DNA of 64,000 nt from Flavobacterium sp. (lineage in GTDB: Bacteria; Bacteroidota; Bacteroidia; Flavobacteriales; Flavobacteriaceae): contig JAIXSK010000012.1 of assembly GCA_027484725.1 (NCBI GenBank), positions 33,114-97,113 of the forward strand. The letters run 5' to 3'. Shown one piece after another: positions 8,553 to 17,550 of this stretch (position 1 is the stretch's first letter; every line of letters begins with the position of its first letter). The notes below the pieces were generated by a model. The model ran no database searches, had not been told where the DNA came from, and saw only the letters and a program-made list of their open reading frames with translations. The position numbers and the translations under genes are program-made.

Positions 8553-9119
8553 TTAACGGCGGATGATTTTTACCTGTGCGTCTTGGGTTAATTTAATGAT
8601 GGTTGAAGGCTTGGTACCTGATTTTTCACGGTGCAAATTTACTACATAGTCTACACCTTTAATAATTTCTGGTGCAATTTCTTTAAATGAATTTGGTGTG
8701 GGTTTTCCGGATATGTTGGCAGAAGTTGATACAAGCGGTTTTTTCATGCGCTCCATGAGTTTGTAGCAAAAAGGTTCTTTGACCAATCTAATGCCCAAAG
8801 TTTGGTCTGGAGCAATTAAGTTAGCTGCAACATTTCTGGGATGATCTAAAATGAGTGTGGTTGGTTTTTCAGACAAATCTAAAATTTGCCAGGCCACCTC
8901 GGGAATTTCTTTAAAAACCTGATACATCATGCGTTCTGAATTCATCAGACAAATCATACTTTTTGCTTCTTGGCGTTGTTTGAGTTGGTATATTCTCTGA
9001 ACTGCTTCAACATTGGTAGCATCACAACCCAAGCCCCAAACTGTATCGGTTGGGTAGAGTATGATTCCGCCTTGTTGAATGATTTCAAATGCTTGATGTA
9101 CTTCGGTATTAATATCCAT
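8553..9119 (-). CDS. tsaC: L-threonylcarbamoyladenylate synthase (Sua5/YciO/YrdC family)
   Basis: A 188-residue single-domain YrdC/TsaC-type protein that makes threonylcarbamoyl-AMP from Thr, bicarbonate and ATP, the first step of tRNA t6A37 modification. Motifs: GGIILYPTDTVWGLGCDA at the N-terminus, KQRQEAKSMICLM, and PLVSTSANISGKPTP near residue 130. It lacks the C-terminal Sua5 extension. It abuts cca downstream and is divergent from pseB. Confidence 0.93.
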   Translation of the reverse strand: MDINTEVHQAFEIIQQGGIILYPTDTVWGLGCDATNVEAVQRIYQLKQRQEAKSMICLMNSERMMYQVFKEIPEVAWQILDLSEKPTTLILDHPRNVAANLIAPDQTLGIRLVKEPFCYKLMERMKKPLVSTSANISGKPTPNSFKEIAPEIIKGVDYVVNLHREKSGTKPSTIIKLTQDAQVKIIRR

Positions 9120-9189
9120 AGCAAAAATTTGCTGTAAAGATAATAAACAGCACTTTTTTTAGCAGCCAAAAACCAATGATTCTTTTGAG

Positions 9190-9197
9190 TATATTTG
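9190..9197 (+). promoter_or_regulatory. candidate pseB operon promoter -7 box (TATATTTG)
   Basis: TATATTTG matches the Bacteroidota -7 consensus TAnnTTTG and lies 19 bp before the pseB ATG. I see no well-placed TTG at -33. Confidence 0.45.
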
Positions 9198-9215
9198 CTC
9201 ATTAAAATTGAACAA

Positions 9216-10229
9216 ATGCTCAGTAACAAATCCATTCTCATTACCGGTGGCACCGGTTCACTTGGTAAAGAACTCACCAAAACCATACTTCAAAAATGGC
9301 CCGATGTAAAGCGATTGGTCATATATTCACGAGACGAACAAAAACAATATCAGATGGCTCAGGAATTTCCTGAGTCAAAATATGCAGCCATTCGCTATTT
9401 TATTGGTGATGTACGTGATTTAGAGCGCCTCAAACGCGCTTTCAACGGAATTGATTATGTAATTCACGCTGCCGCCATGAAACATGTGCACATTGCTGAG
9501 TACAATCCGGATGAATGCGTTAAAACCAATATCGGAGGTGCCGAGAATGTGATCAAAGCGGCTCTTTCATCTCATGTGACCAAAGTAGTGGCTTTGTCTA
9601 CTGATAAAGCTTGCGCACCGATCAATTTGTACGGTGCGACCAAACTTACTTCAGACAAATTGTTCATTGCGGCCAACAACATCAAAGGACGTCAAGATAT
9701 TCGTTTTTCGGTAGTTCGTTACGGAAATGTAATGGGCTCAAATGGTTCGGTGATTCCTTATTTTATGGCCAAGCGCGATGAAGGCGTATTGCCGATTACC
9801 GATCCGACCATGACTCGTTTTAACATTTCGCTTCAAGGCGGTGTTGATATGGTTTTGCATGCCCTCGATCAGGCTTGGGGAGGCGAATTGTTTGTACCCA
9901 AAATTCCATCGTATAAAATTTTAGATGTGGCTCAGGCGATTGCTCCCAACTGTGAACATCGCGTGGTAGGAATTCGTCCGGGCGAGAAAATTCACGAAGA
10001 AATGATTACCGCTTCAGACTCGTTTACGACCTATGATTTAGGAAAGTACTATGTGATTTTGCCGCAAGTAACCAATTGGAATTTAGAAGATTACAAAAAA
10101 GAATTCAATGCGCAATTGGTACCGCAAGGATTCAGCTATACATCGGGGGACAACACCGAATGGGAAACCGTTGACTCGATGCGCAGCCAAATAAAAGAAC
10201 ATTTATATCCTGATTTTCAACCGAAGTAA
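9216..10229 (+). CDS. pseB: UDP-N-acetylglucosamine 4,6-dehydratase (inverting), PseB
   Basis: First enzyme of CMP-pseudaminic acid synthesis: 4,6-dehydration and 5-epimerisation of UDP-GlcNAc. The 337-residue SDR protein has the NAD(P)-binding ITGGTGSLGKEL, the stretch LSTDKACAPINLYGATK with the catalytic Asp-Lys/Tyr-Lys pattern of PseB-type dehydratases, and the polysaccharide-biosynthesis C-terminus (VVGIRPGEKIHEEMI). I chose the ATG at 9216 over the TTG at 9195 because it directly precedes the Rossmann strand. It is followed 5 bp later by pseC. Confidence 0.95.
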   Translation: MLSNKSILITGGTGSLGKELTKTILQKWPDVKRLVIYSRDEQKQYQMAQEFPESKYAAIRYFIGDVRDLERLKRAFNGIDYVIHAAAMKHVHIAEYNPDECVKTNIGGAENVIKAALSSHVTKVVALSTDKACAPINLYGATKLTSDKLFIAANNIKGRQDIRFSVVRYGNVMGSNGSVIPYFMAKRDEGVLPITDPTMTRFNISLQGGVDMVLHALDQAWGGELFVPKIPSYKILDVAQAIAPNCEHRVVGIRPGEKIHEEMITASDSFTTYDLGKYYVILPQVTNWNLEDYKKEFNAQLVPQGFSYTSGDNTEWETVDSMRSQIKEHLYPDFQPK

Positions 10230-10234
10230 TCGTT

Positions 10235-11422
10235 ATGATACCCTACGGAAAACAACATATTACACAAGCAGATATTGACGCGGTAAGTGTGGCGCTTCAA
10301 GGTGATTTTCTCACCCAAGGGCCAACCATTTTGGCATTTGAACAAGCTTTTTCAAAATACATTGGTTGTGCATATGCTGTGGCGGTTGCCAACGGAACAG
10401 CCGCTTTGCATTTATCGGCTTTGGCGCTTAATGTTCAGCCGGGTCAAAAAATCATTACTTCGCCCATAACTTTTGCTGCTTCGGCCAATTGTATTCGTTA
10501 TTGCGGTGGTGAAGTGGTTTTTGCCGATATTGATCCTAAAACATATTTGCTCGACATAAAAAAAGTTCAAGCTTTGTTAGAAGCTGCTCCGCGCGGAACT
10601 TACCACGGAATCGTTCCGGTTGATTTTGCCGGAAACGCTGTTGATCTTGAAGCGTTCAGAAAATTAGCCGACGAGCACGGATTGTGGTTGCTTGAAGATG
10701 CGTGTCATGCGCCCGGCGGATTTTTTACTGACCACAATGGCCAGCCTCAAAATTGTGGCAATGGTCAGTTTGCTGATTTGGCTATTTTTTCATTTCATCC
10801 GGTCAAGCATATTGCTACCGGCGAAGGAGGAATGATAACCACCAACGACGAAAAATTATACCGCAAATTACTCGAGTTGCGCACCCACGGAATCACGCGT
10901 GATGCAGCTCAGTTCAAAAATTCAAAATCTTTCGCAGCCGGCCAGCCTGTTGATGAGCAGTCATCTTATCCGGGTTGGTATATGGAAATGCAAACTTTGG
11001 GTTATAACTACCGATTTACCGATTTTCAGGCGGCTCTGGGCATTAGCCAATTATCGCGTGCCGATGAGGGAATTGCTCGTCGTCGGGCCATTGCTGAGCA
11101 CTATCAAAAAGCTTTTGAAAATCAAACCTTCATTCAAGGACAATCAGGTGTGGTTGCAGGCCATGCTTATCATTTATATGTGATTGAGGTTCCCAATCGT
11201 CTGGGTTTGTACAACTATTTGCGCGAACAACAAATTTTTGCGCAGATTCATTACATTCCGTGTCATCTGATGCCTTATTACAGAGATTTAGGTTGGAACG
11301 AAGGCGATTTGCCAATGGCTGAAACATATTACAAACATTGTATTAGTTTGCCAATGTATCCAACATTGACGGATGAGCAACAGGATTTTGTGATTCAATC
11401 CATCAAGAATTTTTATGCGTAG
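10235..11422 (+). CDS. pseC: UDP-4-amino-4,6-dideoxy-N-acetyl-beta-L-altrosamine transaminase, PseC
   Basis: A 395-residue DegT/DnrJ/EryC1 PLP aminotransferase. It transfers an amino group from glutamate to the 4-keto sugar made by PseB. The PLP lysine is in SFHPVKHIATGEGGM (Lys191), and the family start (PYGKQHITQADIDAV) and LEDACHAPGG are clear. The 3' end overlaps pseF by 8 nt, indicating coupled translation. Assignment to PseC rather than another sugar aminotransferase rests on the tight pseB/pseF/pseI context. Confidence 0.94.
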   Translation: MIPYGKQHITQADIDAVSVALQGDFLTQGPTILAFEQAFSKYIGCAYAVAVANGTAALHLSALALNVQPGQKIITSPITFAASANCIRYCGGEVVFADIDPKTYLLDIKKVQALLEAAPRGTYHGIVPVDFAGNAVDLEAFRKLADEHGLWLLEDACHAPGGFFTDHNGQPQNCGNGQFADLAIFSFHPVKHIATGEGGMITTNDEKLYRKLLELRTHGITRDAAQFKNSKSFAAGQPVDEQSSYPGWYMEMQTLGYNYRFTDFQAALGISQLSRADEGIARRRAIAEHYQKAFENQTFIQGQSGVVAGHAYHLYVIEVPNRLGLYNYLREQQIFAQIHYIPCHLMPYYRDLGWNEGDLPMAETYYKHCISLPMYPTLTDEQQDFVIQSIKNFYA

Positions 11423-12101
11423 ACTGGCCATCATACCGGCTCGTGGCGGAAGCAAACGAATTCCGCGCAAGAACATTCGTGATTTTCTCGGAAAACCCAT
11501 TATTGCTTATGCCATTGAAGCTGCTCTTGAAAGTGGCTTGTTTGACCAAGTCATTGTGTCAACCGACGATGTACAAATTGCTGAAATTGCTAGAAATTTC
11601 GGAGCAGAGACTCCTTTTTTACGCAGTGCTCAAAACAGCAATGATACCGCAACCACAGCCGATGTTATATCAGAAGTTTTGGATGCCTATAAAAAACAAC
11701 ACATCGTTTGGCAACAAGCAGCTTGTATTTATCCGTGTGCACCTTTTGTCACCGCTGATTTGATCCTGCAAGCTTCGAAGCTTTTAGCTCAACAGCAAGC
11801 CGATGTTGTTTTTCCGGTGATTCGCTACGGACATCCCATTCAAAGAGCTTTAAAGTTAGATGCAGCCGGAAAAATAAGTTCATTTTTGGACGGATACGCA
11901 CAAGCCAGAACCCAAGATTTAGAATCGGCTTTTCACGATGCAGGCATGTTTTACTTTTTTGATGTGGCCAGATTTGAAGAAACCCGATCTCTCAGAACAG
12001 AAAATACCATCGCTATTGAAATTGACGAAAACCACGCGCAAGATATTGACAGCGAATCAGATTGGCAATTGGCAGAACTCAAATATCAGAACCTAAAATG
12101 A
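11415..12101 (+). CDS. pseF: pseudaminic acid cytidylyltransferase, PseF
   Basis: A 228-residue NeuA-like nucleotidyltransferase that activates pseudaminic acid with CTP. The CTP-binding start IIPARGGSKRIPRKNI and the metal-binding region AFHDAGMFYFF are present. It overlaps pseC upstream by 8 nt, and its stop shares ATGA with the start of the tandem-GNAT gene. Length is normal for the family. Confidence 0.94.
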   Translation: MRRLAIIPARGGSKRIPRKNIRDFLGKPIIAYAIEAALESGLFDQVIVSTDDVQIAEIARNFGAETPFLRSAQNSNDTATTADVISEVLDAYKKQHIVWQQAACIYPCAPFVTADLILQASKLLAQQQADVVFPVIRYGHPIQRALKLDAAGKISSFLDGYAQARTQDLESAFHDAGMFYFFDVARFEETRSLRTENTIAIEIDENHAQDIDSESDWQLAELKYQNLK

Positions 12102-13114
12102 GACCATACAAATGTTTAAATCAAACCATTTTTAGCGCGCAGGCTTTTCATATTGAGCCTATTCGCGATGAAGATCAGCGGGCGATTATGAACATTCGCA
12201 ATGAACAATTGTATCATTTGCGTCAGGCCGAACCTTTAACGCCCGAAAAACAAGCGCATTATTTCTCGACGGTTGTAGCAGATTTGTTTAAGCAAGAAAA
12301 GCCTTCGCAATTGCTTTTTTCTTTTTTTGAAAACGATGTGTTTATTGGCTATGGCGGATTGGTGCACATCAATTGGATTGATTTGAACGCTGAGATTTCA
12401 TTTGTCATGAAGACTGAGTTAGAAAAAGAACATTTTGCTCATTATTGGACTCATTATCTAAACCTCATTGAGCAAGTGGCTTTTGAAGCATTAAATTTTC
12501 ACAAGATTTTTACCTACGCTTTTGATTTGCGTCCGCATTTGTATCCGGTTTTAGAATCGTGCGGTTTTAAGCCAGAAGCGCGTTTGCCCGAACATTGTTG
12601 GTTTGAAAATCGCTTTTATGATGTGGTTTATCACGGTAAAATCAACCGAAATTTACATTTTAGACGAGCAACTCAATCTGATGCGCGATTGTATTTTGAT
12701 TGGGCCAATGATGCCAGTGTTCGAGCACATTCGTATCAATCTCAAACCATTGATTGGGAAACCCATTTGGCTTGGTTTACGCAAAAATGTACCGAACCAA
12801 CTTGTTTGATGCTGGTTTTTGAAAACCATTTGCAACAAGCGGTTGGTCAAGTCAGAATTCAAAACAATCCTGAGCAACAAGCCGTTATTGGTATTTCGGT
12901 TGATGCGCATCACCGCGCAAAAGGCTATGCCAGCAAAATGATTGCCCAAGCTGCCGATTATTTCTTACAACAAAATCCGTCAGCGGTAATCAATGCTTAT
13001 ATAAAATTATCGAATCCGGCCTCGGCACATGCCTTTCAAAAAGCGGGATTTAGTTTGTTTCAAACCCTCGATTACCAGCAAATTCCCAGCGAACAATACA
13101 CCAAAAGTCTATGA
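12098..13114 (+). CDS. tandem GNAT acetyltransferase fusion in pseudaminic acid operon (PseH-like + second GNAT)
   Basis: A 338-residue protein with two GNAT folds. The first (about residues 10-170) resembles PseH-like acetyltransferases (AIMNIRNEQLYHLRQAEPLT; FIGYGGLVHINWIDLNAEI), which acetylate the 4-amino group of the altrosamine intermediate. The second (about 178-330; RRATQSDARLYFDWANDASV, acetyl-CoA loop HRAKGYASKM) resembles the GNAT domain I recall at the C-terminus of many PseG proteins. The PseG hydrolase part, with its GxGHxxR motif, is not here or elsewhere in the window. Start: ATGA overlap with pseF, preferred over a TTG at 12062. The end overlaps pseI by ATGA. Confidence 0.85.
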   Translation: MRPYKCLNQTIFSAQAFHIEPIRDEDQRAIMNIRNEQLYHLRQAEPLTPEKQAHYFSTVVADLFKQEKPSQLLFSFFENDVFIGYGGLVHINWIDLNAEISFVMKTELEKEHFAHYWTHYLNLIEQVAFEALNFHKIFTYAFDLRPHLYPVLESCGFKPEARLPEHCWFENRFYDVVYHGKINRNLHFRRATQSDARLYFDWANDASVRAHSYQSQTIDWETHLAWFTQKCTEPTCLMLVFENHLQQAVGQVRIQNNPEQQAVIGISVDAHHRAKGYASKMIAQAADYFLQQNPSAVINAYIKLSNPASAHAFQKAGFSLFQTLDYQQIPSEQYTKSL

Positions 13115-14136
13115 AAATAGCCCATTATAACATCGATGCACAGAGTCCGGTTTTTATCATTGCCGAACTTTCAGCCAACCACAACGGAAGTCTTGAAAAT
13201 GCGCTTGAAACCATCAAAGCGGCCAAAAGAGCTGGCGCCGATTGTATCAAGTTGCAAACCTATACAGCCGACACCATTACCTTAGATTCTGATCAAGAAG
13301 ATTTTTTGATCAAAGGAACCATTTGGGACGGTCGAAAATTACACGAATTATATCAAGAAGCCTACACGCCTTGGGCATGGCACAAACAATTGTTTGACGC
13401 CGCAGCAGCTGAAGGTTTGGTTTGTTTCTCATCGCCGTTTGACAAAACAGCGGTTGATTTGCTTGAATCGCTCCATGCGCCGGCATATAAAATTGCATCG
13501 TTTGAAATTACCGATATACCACTCATTGAATACGTGGCATCTAAAGGCAAACCCGTGATTATTTCAACCGGAATTGCCCGTCAAGAAGATATTGAGTTGG
13601 CCTTGAAGGCTTGTCATAGCATGGGCAACCACGATATTGCTTTGCTCAAATGTACTTCGAGTTATCCGGCTCCGATTGAAGAAGCCAATATGGTGATGGT
13701 GCGCGATTTGGCCGAGCGATATGGCGTAATCAGCGGTTTGTCAGACCACACCATGGGCAGTACGGTTCCGATTGTAGCCACGGCTTTTGGTGCCAAAATC
13801 ATTGAAAAGCATTTTATTTTAGATCGATCTTTGGGCGGTCCGGATGCTTCTTTTTCTATGAATGAAGCCGAATTTACCGCGATGGTTCAAGCGGTGCGCG
13901 AGGCCGAAAAAGCCATCGGTATTGTTGATTATGAATTGACCGAAAAACAAGCCAAAGGCCGTGATTTCAGTCGTTCTTTATATATTGCACAAGAGGTCAA
14001 AGCAGGCGACATGCTTACGGATGTTAATTTGCGTTCGGTGCGTCCGGGTTTTGGAATGCATCCGAAATACCTCAAAGATTATCTTGGCAAACCAGCCTCG
14101 CGTTCTTATAACAAAGGCGATCGATTTGAAGGATAA
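13111..14136 (+). CDS. pseI: pseudaminic acid synthase, PseI
   Basis: A 341-residue NeuB-type enzyme condensing the 6-deoxy-AltdiNAc sugar with phosphoenolpyruvate. The N-terminal TIM-barrel part has IIAELSANHNGSLENALETI, KLQTYTADTITL and the Ser-rich sugar-binding end (SGLSDHTMGSTVP). A C-terminal SAF antifreeze-like domain follows (YIAQEVKAGDMLT...VRPGFGMHPKYL). The Pse-type signature and the pseB/C/F neighbours argue against NeuB (sialic acid) or LegI. Translationally coupled to the GNAT gene upstream. Confidence 0.95.
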   Translation: MKIAHYNIDAQSPVFIIAELSANHNGSLENALETIKAAKRAGADCIKLQTYTADTITLDSDQEDFLIKGTIWDGRKLHELYQEAYTPWAWHKQLFDAAAAEGLVCFSSPFDKTAVDLLESLHAPAYKIASFEITDIPLIEYVASKGKPVIISTGIARQEDIELALKACHSMGNHDIALLKCTSSYPAPIEEANMVMVRDLAERYGVISGLSDHTMGSTVPIVATAFGAKIIEKHFILDRSLGGPDASFSMNEAEFTAMVQAVREAEKAIGIVDYELTEKQAKGRDFSRSLYIAQEVKAGDMLTDVNLRSVRPGFGMHPKYLKDYLGKPASRSYNKGDRFEG

Positions 14137-14166
14137 AAGCTTATTTTTAAACCAAAGAACTCATTT

Positions 14167-15183
14167 ATGATAGCACCTATTGCCCGTTGGATCAAAAAGG
14201 CTAAATACCAAAAAAGGTTTTCAAGCGAATACAAGAATTTCTTGCAACATCAGACCCACACGCCCAAAGGTTATGCGGCGTTCAGAAAGTTGTTTGTGCT
14301 TACACGCGGTAAAAGCAACGATGCGCTTTCGGCAGACATCAACCAAAAAGTAGGCAAATATCCTGAGGTTCCGTTGGATGGAATTTTGGCCAACTTTACG
14401 GGTGAATCGCTTCAAAAAGCCGTGGAGCAAATGCAAAAAGACGGTTTTTATATTTTTGAACAAAAGCTTGATGCGGCGGTTATTGAAGAAATTTATCGCT
14501 ACGCACAACAAACACCGGCCAGTTATATTGACGTAGATCATTCCGGGCAAGCTTATACAAAAGAGCAGATTTTATTTGATCCGAAAAAACCGGTTTCGCC
14601 TCGTTATCAATTTAATGACCGACAAGTTTTGGCTTGCGCTCCTTTGCAAAAACTCATTTTTGATACTTCTTTACTGGCTTTTGCCCAAGAGTATTTGGGC
14701 TGCAAACCCATTTTAGATATAGTGGCTTTTTGGTGGAGCGCACCTTTTGGCGGTAAAGCCAAGAATGCAGCAGCACAGATGTATCATTTTGATTTAGACC
14801 GTATCAAGTTCATCAAATTCTTTTTTTATCTCACCGATGTTGACACGCATACCGGACCCCATTGCTATGTCAAAGGTTCGCATCAGACTTTACCCAACGA
14901 AATAGATCGCGATGGTCGTTTTGAAGACGAAGAAATGTCGGCGGTGTACGGAGCAGAAAATGTTCTGGAACTGGCCGGAAAAAAAGGAACCATCATGGCC
15001 GTTGATACGCGTGGATTTCACAAAGGAAAAGAACTCGAACACGGCGAACGTTTGTTGTTTCAGATTCAATATACCAACAGCATGTTTGGGCAATCATATG
15101 CCAAGTTTGATGCGCAAAGTATTTTACCCGAGTTTGCGCAACAAATCCAACAATATTCTTATTCTTACCAAAATATAGCTTAG
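14167..15183 (+). CDS. phytanoyl-CoA dioxygenase (PhyH)-like 2OG/Fe(II) oxygenase
   Basis: A 338-residue protein with the iron-binding facial triad of 2-oxoglutarate oxygenases: His207-x-Asp209 in MYHFDLDRIKF and a distal His285 in GFHKGKE, followed by an Arg (ERLLFQIQYT) that probably binds 2-oxoglutarate. PhyH-family enzymes hydroxylate lipids or small molecules. It lies 30 bp after pseI and 3 bp before a glycosyltransferase-like gene, so I infer it acts on a surface-glycan or lipid intermediate. The actual substrate cannot be read. Confidence 0.78.
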   Translation: MIAPIARWIKKAKYQKRFSSEYKNFLQHQTHTPKGYAAFRKLFVLTRGKSNDALSADINQKVGKYPEVPLDGILANFTGESLQKAVEQMQKDGFYIFEQKLDAAVIEEIYRYAQQTPASYIDVDHSGQAYTKEQILFDPKKPVSPRYQFNDRQVLACAPLQKLIFDTSLLAFAQEYLGCKPILDIVAFWWSAPFGGKAKNAAAQMYHFDLDRIKFIKFFFYLTDVDTHTGPHCYVKGSHQTLPNEIDRDGRFEDEEMSAVYGAENVLELAGKKGTIMAVDTRGFHKGKELEHGERLLFQIQYTNSMFGQSYAKFDAQSILPEFAQQIQQYSYSYQNIA

Positions 15184-15186
15184 CCT

Positions 15187-16656
15187 ATGTCTATAGAAAG
15201 CATCCAAAATCAAAAAATTCTCCTTCAGACTTCGAATCACCCGACGCCGCATCTGGAAACCGAACTCGAAATCATGCAGCGTTTGCTCGAGCAAGGAAAC
15301 ACCATTTACTGGATGATTTGTCAAGGCGATTTTCAGACATGCTTTCACAATCCGCAGCACAAAATTATGCATTGTCAGGTTTGTCATTCGCGGGTAAACC
15401 AAGGTGCTCGCGTTTTAAAGCAAAGTGTTCAGAACCACAAAAATCTGCATATTATTCATTATCGCGATTACCTCAAATTAGCTGATTTTAAAGCGCAAGC
15501 TTATCCGGATGGTTTGTCTTTTGATTCGATTGATGCACTCAAAACGCATCAATATAAAACCTACGACAATGGTTTAGCGACGATGTCATCATTGGTATCC
15601 TTCACGCGTGACCATCGCCCGGATTTGCGCAAACATCAAGATTTTATTCAGCGCGGATTATTGACCGGTGCTTATTTATACGATACTTTTGATTTGGTGA
15701 CCGATCAAATCAAACCTGATTTGGTTATTTTATTTAACGGTAGATTTATTGAAAACCGTCCGTTGTTGCGTATTTGCGAGCACAAGAATATTCGCTATGC
15801 CACGCATGAACGCGGCGGAAAAATGAAGAACTTTTTGTTTCGATTTAACTCGATTCCACATTCGTTTGAAGCCATTGCTGCAGAAATCCAAACGCTTTGG
15901 CAAAGAAATGACCCGAAACGCGATGAGATTGGCGCGCATTTTTATAATAAACGCATTAAAAGGGTAGAAGACGCTTGGTATTCGTTTACCAAAAATCAGA
16001 AATACGGACAGCTTCCGGCGAGTTTTGAGCAGAACAAAGACAAAAAAATCATTACCATTTTCAACTCGTCTTTAGATGAATACGAAGGTTTGTCGGGTTT
16101 TGGACCAAAGTTTTATCCAAACGATAACGACGGTATTTTGCAGTTGTGCGAAAGCCTCAAAGCGCATCCGAACATCAAAGTTTATATGCGGGTTCATCCG
16201 AACCTCAAAGGCATTGACAACACACAAAACCGATTCATCAACAACCAACTCAAGCATTCAAATCTAGAGATTATTCCGCCCGAAGATACCGTGGACAGTT
16301 ATGAACTCGTAAACAAAAGCGATATCATTATTGTCTTTACATCAACGGTGGGTATTGAGGCAGCTTTTGCCGGTAAGAAAGTGATTTTGCTTGGTCGTGC
16401 GGCATATGAAAGCCTTGATTGCGCTGTGATTCCGCAAAGTCATGACGAACTCATGACAATTTTGACTGATGATGACTATGTTTTTCCGACCATCAATCCT
16501 GAAAATCCCATTAAGTTTGGTTATTGGTTTGAGAGTTATGGCATTGATTATAAGCATTATCAACCGCAAGGCATCAGCAAAGGTTTGTTCAACGGAAAAC
16601 GCATCAAAGCTAATTTTATCTTACGCAGAATCAAGCGTTTGGCCAAATGGTTTTAA
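15187..16656 (+). CDS. capsule/surface polysaccharide GT-B-like transferase
   Basis: 489 residues without membrane segments. The C-terminal half looks like GT-B transferases of the capsule-synthesis / CDP-glycerol glycerophosphotransferase kind: KIITIFNSSLDEYEG, IKVYMRVHPNL and a nucleotide-sugar loop (SDIIIVFTSTVGIEAAFAGK). The N-terminal half (about 1-270) has few recognisable motifs. Being the first transferase after the pse genes, it is a good candidate to use CMP-pseudaminic acid, but that is inference. Alternative: a glycerophosphate or other sugar transferase. Confidence 0.65.
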   Translation: MSIESIQNQKILLQTSNHPTPHLETELEIMQRLLEQGNTIYWMICQGDFQTCFHNPQHKIMHCQVCHSRVNQGARVLKQSVQNHKNLHIIHYRDYLKLADFKAQAYPDGLSFDSIDALKTHQYKTYDNGLATMSSLVSFTRDHRPDLRKHQDFIQRGLLTGAYLYDTFDLVTDQIKPDLVILFNGRFIENRPLLRICEHKNIRYATHERGGKMKNFLFRFNSIPHSFEAIAAEIQTLWQRNDPKRDEIGAHFYNKRIKRVEDAWYSFTKNQKYGQLPASFEQNKDKKIITIFNSSLDEYEGLSGFGPKFYPNDNDGILQLCESLKAHPNIKVYMRVHPNLKGIDNTQNRFINNQLKHSNLEIIPPEDTVDSYELVNKSDIIIVFTSTVGIEAAFAGKKVILLGRAAYESLDCAVIPQSHDELMTILTDDDYVFPTINPENPIKFGYWFESYGIDYKHYQPQGISKGLFNGKRIKANFILRRIKRLAKWF

Positions 16657-16686
16657 TCGTTCATTTTAATTTCTAAGCTTGTTATC

Positions 16687-17550
16687 ATGAAGAAAATACA
16701 CGTCGGGTTTTTGTTGTCGTATGATTATGAATTGCTCAAAAAATCATTGCCTACGGTTTATGAAGATGCCGATCGAATTTTCTTGGCCCGCGATAAAGAA
16801 CTCAGAACCTGGAAAGGGCAAACCTTTACGATTGACTCGGCTTTTTACGATTGGCTCAAAGCTTTTGACGTGGATGGTAAAATTGAGATTTACGAAGATG
16901 ATTTTTATGTACCGGAGTTGTCAACCATGCAGAATGACACACGTGAGCGGACGATGCTTTCACAAAAAATGGGCATTGGTAATTGGCTGATTCAAGTTGA
17001 TTCTGACGAGTATTTTATCGATTTCAAAAAATTTGTAACCGACCTCAGAAAATACGATCATTACCTAGACAACCCTGAGAAAAATAAGATTCAGATTTTT
17101 GCTTTTTGGCTCATTATTTACAAATACACCCAAAACGGAATTCTGTATGTCGATCAACCGCAAAAGGCCGTTTTTGCTACTAATTACCCAAATTATACCC
17201 AAGCGCGCAGAACCAGTGAACGCGTTATTTATGTAGATAGTTTGGTGTTGCATGAATCAGTGGCGCGCTCAGAATCAGAATTGAGATTCAAAATTGAGAA
17301 TTGGTCGCACAATGTAGATGTGAATCCGGACTTTTTAGAGAAATGGATCCGTGTTGATGAAACCAATTATGAGCAAATGACTGATTATTATTACATAGAA
17401 CCGGAACGTTGGAAGAAACTCAGTTATTTTCCGACCCAAGACATAGCTGAAATTAAGAATTTTATGGCTAGTTCACCTAATTTGAAAATCTCTAAAACCT
17501 TTATTGCGCTCAAGAATTTTGGGCAATGGTTTAAATTCTTGTTCAAATAA
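16687..17550 (+). CDS. glycosyltransferase family 2-like protein (GT-A fold)
   Basis: A 287-residue soluble protein. The DxD-type metal motif is in WLIQVDSDEYF (about residues 98-108), preceded by LARDKELRTWKG and followed by a family-2-like acceptor region. The usual NDGS-type start of GT2 is modified (FLLSYDYELLKKSLPTVYED), so assignment to a subfamily is uncertain. It is the last gene of the operon starting at pseB and is convergent with the sulfatase-like gene, with no gap. Confidence 0.62.
   Translation: MKKIHVGFLLSYDYELLKKSLPTVYEDADRIFLARDKELRTWKGQTFTIDSAFYDWLKAFDVDGKIEIYEDDFYVPELSTMQNDTRERTMLSQKMGIGNWLIQVDSDEYFIDFKKFVTDLRKYDHYLDNPEKNKIQIFAFWLIIYKYTQNGILYVDQPQKAVFATNYPNYTQARRTSERVIYVDSLVLHESVARSESELRFKIENWSHNVDVNPDFLEKWIRVDETNYEQMTDYYYIEPERWKKLSYFPTQDIAEIKNFMASSPNLKISKTFIALKNFGQWFKFLFK

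Noticed and set aside
12098..13114. PseG hydrolase
   Set aside because: No GxGHxxR or UDP-binding GT-B features; both halves read as GNAT folds.
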